Part shown: positions 58,603-64,000 of the stretch, in pieces
Numbering within the stretch: the first letter of the stretch is position 1
Layout: every line of letters begins with the position of its first letter
From: Ficedula albicollis
Taxonomy: Eukaryota > Chordata > Aves > Passeriformes > Muscicapidae
Assembly (NCBI RefSeq): GCF_000247815.1
Contig: NC_021680.1
Location: 4,860,782-4,924,781 of the forward strand
Length of the DNA: 64,000 bases
Direction of reading: 5' to 3'
Notes under the pieces: generated by a model
The model's database searches: none
Told to the model about the DNA's origin: nothing
Seen by the model: only the letters and a program-made list of their open reading frames with translations
Program-made: the position numbers and the translations under genes

Positions 58603-59160
58603 CATAATTCTTCATATCTTCTTGATAATGATAATCCAGTACCAGAAACAAAAGAAAGTACTAGAGAAATGTCAAGACATTAAATATGCAGTGCAAACAG
58701 ACTAGTCTGACCTCTTTATAAATCATAAGAAATAAGAGACTACATGCCTAAATTAGCTACAACATTGTTTAATTCCAGTAGGACATGAATGAATTTTAAT
58801 TTACAGCACGTCAAAATATGACTGAGAATTCTTGGAAAGCCCTAATGTTTCAAATATTTTTCAGCTTCTTTTTTGGAAAGCCAAACTCTGAAGTTCATGA
58901 AGATGAGAGCTTGCAAAAATCCAAAGTTTAAAAATAACCATTTTAAAATTTCTAGTTATTCACAATTAATTGATGCTTTCAAAGTCTGAATAATTTATAA
59001 CGATAGCAATCAAAAGCAGCTGAAATGAAGTTTTGTGATTAGGGAAATAATGGTATATTGATGGTGTTGTACATTTGTTTATTGCTGGGGTTTTTTTTGT
59101 TTGTTTTTTTTTTTTTGTATAATAGCTAGGGCCACTCAGAAATTTGGTCTGAGAACCAAT
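58603..59160. other. AT-rich unique sequence, no gene seen
   Basis: T-rich run at 59091-59117 just upstream of a CR1 end. Confidence 0.45.
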
Positions 59161-59251
59161 TCTTCCCAGAGAAGCTGTGGCTACTCCTTCCCCAGAAATG
59201 TTCAAGGCCAGGTTTGGATGGGGCTTGGAATAACCTGGTCTAGTAGAAAGT
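59161..59251 (+). mobile_element. CR1 LINE 3' fragment
   Basis: 'AGAAGCTGTGGCTACTCCTT' and 'GTTCAAGGCCAGGTTTGGAT', then 'AACCTGGTCTAGTAGAAAGT', is a CR1 3' untranslated segment; the terminal repeat is lost. Confidence 0.85.
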
Positions 59252-59266
59252 TTATATAGGCTTTAA

Positions 59267-59344
59267 TGCAACAGGGTAATCTGTGAGCTCTGACTCCACA
59301 AATTCTGCAACAGGGTAATCTGTAAGTTCTGACTCCACAAATTC
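59267..59344. repeat. 39-bp tandem duplication (2 copies)
   Basis: 'TGCAACAGGGTAATCTGT' begins copies at 59267 and 59306; the copies differ at GAGCTC versus AAGTTC. Confidence 0.95.
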
Positions 59345-60296
59345 TTGTAGTCTATACCCTGAGGTGGATGTCTGGAACCTCTAGAGATTTGCTTTGGGAA
59401 TAGCAAATCTCCACTCTTTCCTGTGGTCTTGGTTATAGCTGAAGTCACATCACCCAGTTATCCTTAGCGTTCTCTTTTCTTATTGTTACTAGTTCAGGTT
59501 TAACTTTGGGCAGCAAAAAAAGCAAACTGAGGTCAAGAGCAGACCCTGGACACAGATGAACAGAAGACCACTGAAAAACATGTAGGTATGAGTAATAAAC
59601 AGGAACTGTTTCAGGTCTTGGGTGGTTTTCTAAAGGATTTCAGTGAGGACATGACAGGCTGAGCTGGACTAGCAACCCGCCAGAACCATTATCCACCAGA
59701 AGTGGATCCTCTGGTTTAAATTGGAGGTGCAGTGTCATCTGTTGCCAGGCTTATTTTGAGGATTCACTGAGTTGCCTCAGGGCCTTTTCTCCTTTTAAGA
59801 ATATATAGTTCTGTAATCAGGTTTTTTTTCTGCATTTGAACCACTGAACAGATGCACAGACTGTCCTGGCACCAGATCTTATCATTAATTGTGCCTCTCC
59901 CATAAAGAGAGGACAAGCACCTTATTTCAGCCTGCATTAGTGACCATGCCACAGTCATTACTTGCCCCAGTTTGTCAGCAATCCAGATGATTCCCTTCTG
60001 ACTTGCTACTCTTCCCCATTTAGGTTTGGATAAATTTCCTTCACTTTTCTAATTCAAAATGAATTATGCTGAGAGTAGTATATATATATGTTAACAAAAT
60101 ATTGTATACGGGAATTAGAGGTAAGCCTGATGCCAAATTCTGGCTATAACTCTTCAGCACTGCACAGTAGATGATATTCAGCCTCCAGACATTTAATATA
60201 CTGCCTGATTCACTTTTGTTCACTGTTTTGGATAAAGAAAAAAAAGCATCTTAAATGGAAAATGGATAGAGAAAGCAATTCCAAATTTATAACTTT
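59345..60296. other. Unique stretch, no gene seen
   Basis: No feature supported. Confidence 0.45.
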
Positions 60297-60620
60297 AAAA
60301 ATGTACTATTCAGCCTTCAGTATGTCAGTTGCAATAGAAAATAATTAGCAATTTTAGCTCTTGCAGGTTTATTTTCGTGTAGTTAGATACTGTATTCTAT
60401 AAATTAGCAACATGGGACAAATTAGCAATTTTAGCTCTTGCAGGTTTATTTTTGTGTAGTTAGATACTGTATTCTATAAGTTAGCAACATGGGACATAAA
60501 AATGTACTATTCAGCCTTCAGTATGTCAGTTGCAATAGAAAATAATTAGCAATTTTAGCTCTTGCAGGTTTATTTTCGTGTAGTTAGATACTGTATTCTA
60601 TAAATTAGCAACATGGGACA
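60297..60620. repeat. Nested tandem duplication (77-bp and 201-bp offsets)
   Basis: 'ATTAGCAATTTTAGCTCTTG' occurs at 60344, 60421 and 60545; 'ATGTACTATTCAGCCTTCAG' occurs at 60301 and 60502. The order is full unit, short unit (77 bp), full unit. The outer units look identical, while the middle one has two changes (TTTTTGTG, ATAAGTTAG). Confidence 0.95.
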
Positions 60621-61732
60621 AGAAAGTTGGAGATGAGGGTAGAATAAAAATTCTACAGTTCATATAAATACAAAGTTTGTTAAAATCTCATCTAAACACT
60701 ATCAATAAGAGATGCCAATGATGAGCAGCACTGCCATATGCTGGTCTATGAAAAAGAGTAGAAAAAATATTTAGACCTTAGTTCTGTGTGGAAGAGGTAA
60801 CAATTTATAAACTCAGCCTGTGAAAAGCAGAAAATAGCCATCTACTCAACGTACAAAACTCATACTCCCTTAGCTGGGCCATGTGGATTTTGGACAATCA
60901 CTTTTCTGTACAACAGTAAAAAAACACCAAACATTAGAAATGGTACTGCTAATACTTTACCTCTGAGTCATTTAGTGATCACACTCCAAAAGGAAAAAAA
61001 TCCTGTCAGAGAAAGGAGCATCAAGGGCTACTGTTCCATTTTAGATGTTTTCAGCCACAAATAGTTAAATGTTGTACCTAATTGGTGAGTAAAGGGCTGA
61101 TGCAGCTCTTGCACTGGGAGGGAGAGGACAAAATTAACAGTAATGGAGAAGTTTTGACCATTTGACCATTTATTCCTTCTTGCATGGACACATACCTATA
61201 ATGAAAGGTTTTCCTTGTTCAACATTTTAACATGAAAGTTTCTGTCTATAGTCCTGAAACAGAAGACCAGATGAATTTTTAAAAAGTCAAATCTGGATCT
61301 AAACTTTTTGTCTCAGATATATTATTAGATGAACAAGTTCAAATTTTAGAATTTCCTTATAAAACTCCTCAGGCTGGGGAAAGTGACCCAAAGAGGTCTG
61401 AAAGCACTGACATGTTGCACCATAGGTTGATATATTCTTATTAAAAAGCAGCTACTGATTGCTCAAAGGAAAATTTATATTTCAAGCAGTGGAATACAGA
61501 GACATCATAAAGTTTTTAATAGAATTACTGGATGCCTTGTAATTTGGCAGTTTGGAGTTCTTTAAAGCTACAATAAAAATGGCATTTAAAAATACATCAC
61601 TATTCAAAAAATCTGTCAATTTTCAAAATCTTTAATATAGCCAAAGGAAATAATAATTTTTCTAAATATTTAGAGGTATATTAGATAATGGAATATATCT
61701 TTCAAGTGCATGAGGGCCTCAGCTATTGAAAC
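60621..61732. other. AT-rich unique stretch, no gene seen
   Basis: A 'TTTGACCA' direct repeat at 61153-61170; nothing else. Confidence 0.45.
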
Positions 61733-61882
61733 CAACATCTACATTGTGACCTTCGTGCAGGTGTTGAACCTCTGCTGGTTTTAGTTTTGTGTCTGAAATC
61801 AATCTATTGAAACCAACATCTACATTGTGACCTTCATGCAGGTGTTGAACCTCTGCTGGTTTTACTTTTGTGTCTGAAATCA
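61733..61882. repeat. 71-bp tandem duplication (2 copies)
   Basis: 'CTATTGAAACCAACATCTAC' begins copies at 61733 and 61804; the copies differ at two bases (CTTCGTG/CTTCATG and TTTTAG/TTTTAC). Confidence 0.95.
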
Positions 61883-62029
61883 AAGTCAGCTACTAAGGCC
61901 CCAACAGTTTAAATTGCACAGGCACATCTAAACTGACAATTATGAACATTCTTGTAATTTAAATGGGGCCATCAGTAAACTGAATGGTAGTTAAAAATTA
62001 ACTATTCATTAGTCAAAGTTCAGGTGGAT
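61883..62029. other. Unique sequence, no gene seen
   Basis: Short spacer. Confidence 0.4.
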
Positions 62030-62376
62030 AGAGGAGACTGAGACCTCATCAGCTCTTCAACATCCTCCTAAAGGAGCAGCACAGGGGCAACTCTGATTTC
62101 TGCTTTCTGTGACAAGGGACAGAACTCAATGAAATGCCAGGAGTCAGGGCAGGATTAATCTGGATATCAGGAAAAGGTTCTCCAGAGGGTGGTCAGGCAC
62201 TGCCCAGGCTCCCCAGGGAATGGTCACAGACCCAAGGCTGCCAGAGCTCCAGGAGTGTTTCAACAGTGCTCTCAGGCATAGGATGGGATTGTTGGGATGT
62301 TCTGTGCAGGGCCAGGAGTTGAACTGCATGCTCCTTGAGGTTCCCTTCCAACTCAGCATATTCTGTGATTCCATGA
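62030..62376 (+). mobile_element. CR1 LINE 3' end (the type sharing its tail with the SINE)
   Basis: 'GAGACTGAGACCTCATCAGC' (62035), 'GGATATCAGGAAAAGGTTCT', 'CAGGCTCCCCAGGGAATGGT', 'GTGCAGGGCCAGGAGTTGAA' and the terminus 'ACTCAGCATATTCTGTGATT' follow in order the last ~350 bases of a CR1. Its tail is the one seen on the SINE at 54294, so this family is the likely partner LINE type. Confidence 0.9.
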
Positions 62377-62611
62377 GAGCTATTTATGACTGTTTGGTCA
62401 TTTGAGCTGTTAATCTACTAGTCAGTATCTCCTGCACACTCTTCTCTCTTTTTTCTCTCTTTCAGTCCCTTTTTCTTGTCTACTTCAGTAATGATCATAA
62501 GTTGGAAATAACAAAATTAAAGCCATATTTTTGACAATATAAGTATGAAAACAAACTCTTCTGGAAGTTATTTTTCTTTACTCTATTAGTGCACATTTGC
62601 AACAAGAGTTA
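62377..62611. other. Unique sequence, no gene seen
   Basis: T/C-rich stretch around 62440-62490; nothing else. Confidence 0.4.
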
Positions 62612-63225
62612 TAAAATCAGAGAGTACAGGTTGGAAAGGACCTCTAAAGCTTATCTGGTTCCAATCTCCCTGCCCTGGACAGGAGCACCTTCCACTAGCC
62701 CAGGTTGCTCCAAGCTCCTTCCAACCTGGCCTTGGACACTTCCAGGGATTCAGGGGCAGCCTCCTCGCCCTTATAATAAAGAGTGTCTTCCTTATATCCA
62801 ACCTAAAGTCATCATCTTTCAGTTTAAAGCTTGTCCTGTCCCTACAGACCTTGGTAAAAGTCTCTCTGCATCTTTCTTACATGGCTCCTTTATATATCAA
62901 ACAGGAGCTTTCTGCTCTTTAGGATAACAACCTCGTCCTTTCAACCCTTTCCTCTCAAGAGGGCAGTTCCAGCCCTCAGGTCACGCTCCTAGCCATCCTC
63001 TGAGCTGCATTCCAGTAGGTCCATGTGTTCCTTGTACCAGATAGCCCTGGGCTGGAGGCAGTTCTGCAGGTGGGGTCTCACCTGAGGGGCAGAGGAGAAG
63101 AACCCCCCTGCCCTGCTGCCCATGCTGGGTGATCAGCCCATCACACTGGGCGTTCACAGCACACATTGCCAGCTCTTGCCCACTTTTTGTCCTCCAGTAC
63201 CTGCAAGCACTTTGCCTCAGAGCAA
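62612..63225 (-). mobile_element. CR1 LINE, ~600-bp 3' part
   Basis: The longest recognisable CR1 here. From the tail inward on the + strand: 'TACAGGTTGGAAAGGACCTC', 'AGCACCTTCCACTAGCCCAG', 'GGCCTTGGACACTTCCAGGG', 'TTTCAGTTTAAAGCTTGTCC', 'CAGGTGGGGTCTCACCTGAG' and 'CACACATTGCCAGCTCTTGC'. It includes the end of ORF2 and the 3' untranslated region, with many substitutions and small deletions. Confidence 0.92.
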
Positions 63226-64000
63226 TGGCTTAATTGATTAATTTACTTAAGAGCAAAATCACAACAAGAATCAGAACCTTTTGTCATTACTGATGTCTTC
63301 CCAGGCATTCAAGTGTTGGAGAAGTTGGTGGAAGCTCTACCCTCGCAGGTTGGTTAGGTTATTGAGTTAGTACAAAGCAGCTGCAGTTTCCTTTCCTTAG
63401 ACTTTTGGTGTTTCTGTGACATAGCCATTGGTATTATGATATCAGCCTAACTATCTGCAATATATCCTTTGGACAAATCTGCACTCAGTCTGTACTTTAA
63501 GAATTAATGTTAGCTCTAACTAGAGACCAAATCAAACATGGACAGCTTCCAGGAAAGCTATTTCCTGTTTCCATATGGAGGGCATTATTTACAGCACCCA
63601 CATGTAATACACAATTAGAGTAGTAAATCTATTTATTCACAGAAAGAATAATGAGTGCCAAGTAAATAGGAGAACTTAGAGGCAAGTATTATAGGAGCAT
63701 TACTTTTGCTTGGAACACTATTAGCTATTAACAAACATGTTCTAACAAACTAAAAAATGTCCAGAGGCTCAACTGCTAAGTCTGCATAAAAACAACTGAT
63801 GTTTTAGCCTGTTTGAGTTCCCTTCTGCTTTAATTTATGGTACTTTCAAAGGATGCAATGGTGTATGGCTGCCTTTTGTTAACACCATGTTTTGGTTCCA
63901 GGTGTAACTGTTTCCTTTTTTCCTCTTACCAATCTGTAACTTCATCCATTCATATCTTAGAAAAGAAATCATGGAATATTTGAGAATGGAAGAAACTTTT
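63226..64000. other. AT-rich unique sequence, no gene seen
   Basis: The last stretch of the window has no recognisable exon or repeat; the final bases 'AATCATGGAATATTTGAGAATGGAAGAA' region is only weakly CR1-tail-like. Confidence 0.4.

Overview
The window looks like non-coding DNA from a bird, most likely a passerine. The interspersed repeats are almost all CR1 LINE pieces with the avian 3' signature (a 'CAGAATCA'- or 'ATTCTATGATTCT'-type end and a 'GGTTGGAA(A/G)GGAC'-type tail). There are also LTR remnants of types I recognise from bird genomes. A tRNA-Ile-derived SINE with a CR1-like tail at 54.3-55.3 kb closely resembles TguSINE1 of zebra finch; this is the strongest clue to an oscine songbird. 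I found no convincing protein-coding exon, tRNA, rRNA, CRISPR or bacterial-type feature. The longest open frames lie inside low-complexity repeats whose unit length, or whose lack of stop codons, keeps them open.

Layout. 0-1 kb: AT-rich unique DNA ending in a 53-bp tandem duplication. 1.03-2.87 kb: degenerate ~43-bp repeats running into a 1.6-kb segment almost without cytosine on the + strand. 2.9-3.82 kb: a homogeneous 36-bp minisatellite. 3.82-4.02 kb: a short CpG-rich block. 4.6-5.1 kb and 6.4-6.7 kb: LTR remnants. 6.7-15.9 kb: AT-rich unique DNA. 15.94-17.31 kb: (TTCCC)n leading into an uninterrupted run of 1,291 C. 17.3-22.2 kb: unique DNA with one CR1 tail. 22.34-25.30 kb: a perfect (GGAA)n array of about 738 copies, then degenerate GAAA/GAGA. 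25.5-36.5 kb: mostly unique DNA with small CR1 scraps, two local duplications and (AACC)n. 36.98-37.6 kb: an LTR-type element carrying its own internal 38-39-bp repeat. 38.95-39.52 kb and 57.1-57.7 kb: CR1 ORF2 endonuclease remnants. 41.4-42.6 kb: a GC-richer LTR-like element with two internal tandem duplications. 44-53 kb: CR1 tails, a solo-LTR-like piece at about 47.1 kb, and a CR1 ORF1/ORF2 junction fragment at 49.9-50.5 kb. 54.08-56.19 kb: a three-copy tandem duplication containing the SINE, then a 0.3-kb duplication whose two copies meet at a single N. 57.7-64 kb: short tandem duplications, triplet microsatellites and two substantial CR1 3' ends.

No genes work together here. The interest lies in sequence organisation: the extreme simple-sequence tracts, the cytosine-depleted block with a skew reversal beside a CpG-rich block, and an unusual number of short, nearly identical tandem duplications (39-109 bp). 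Several of these, above all the poly-C run and the N-junction duplication, may be assembly artefacts. Repeat family names come from memory of avian repeats and were not checked against a database.
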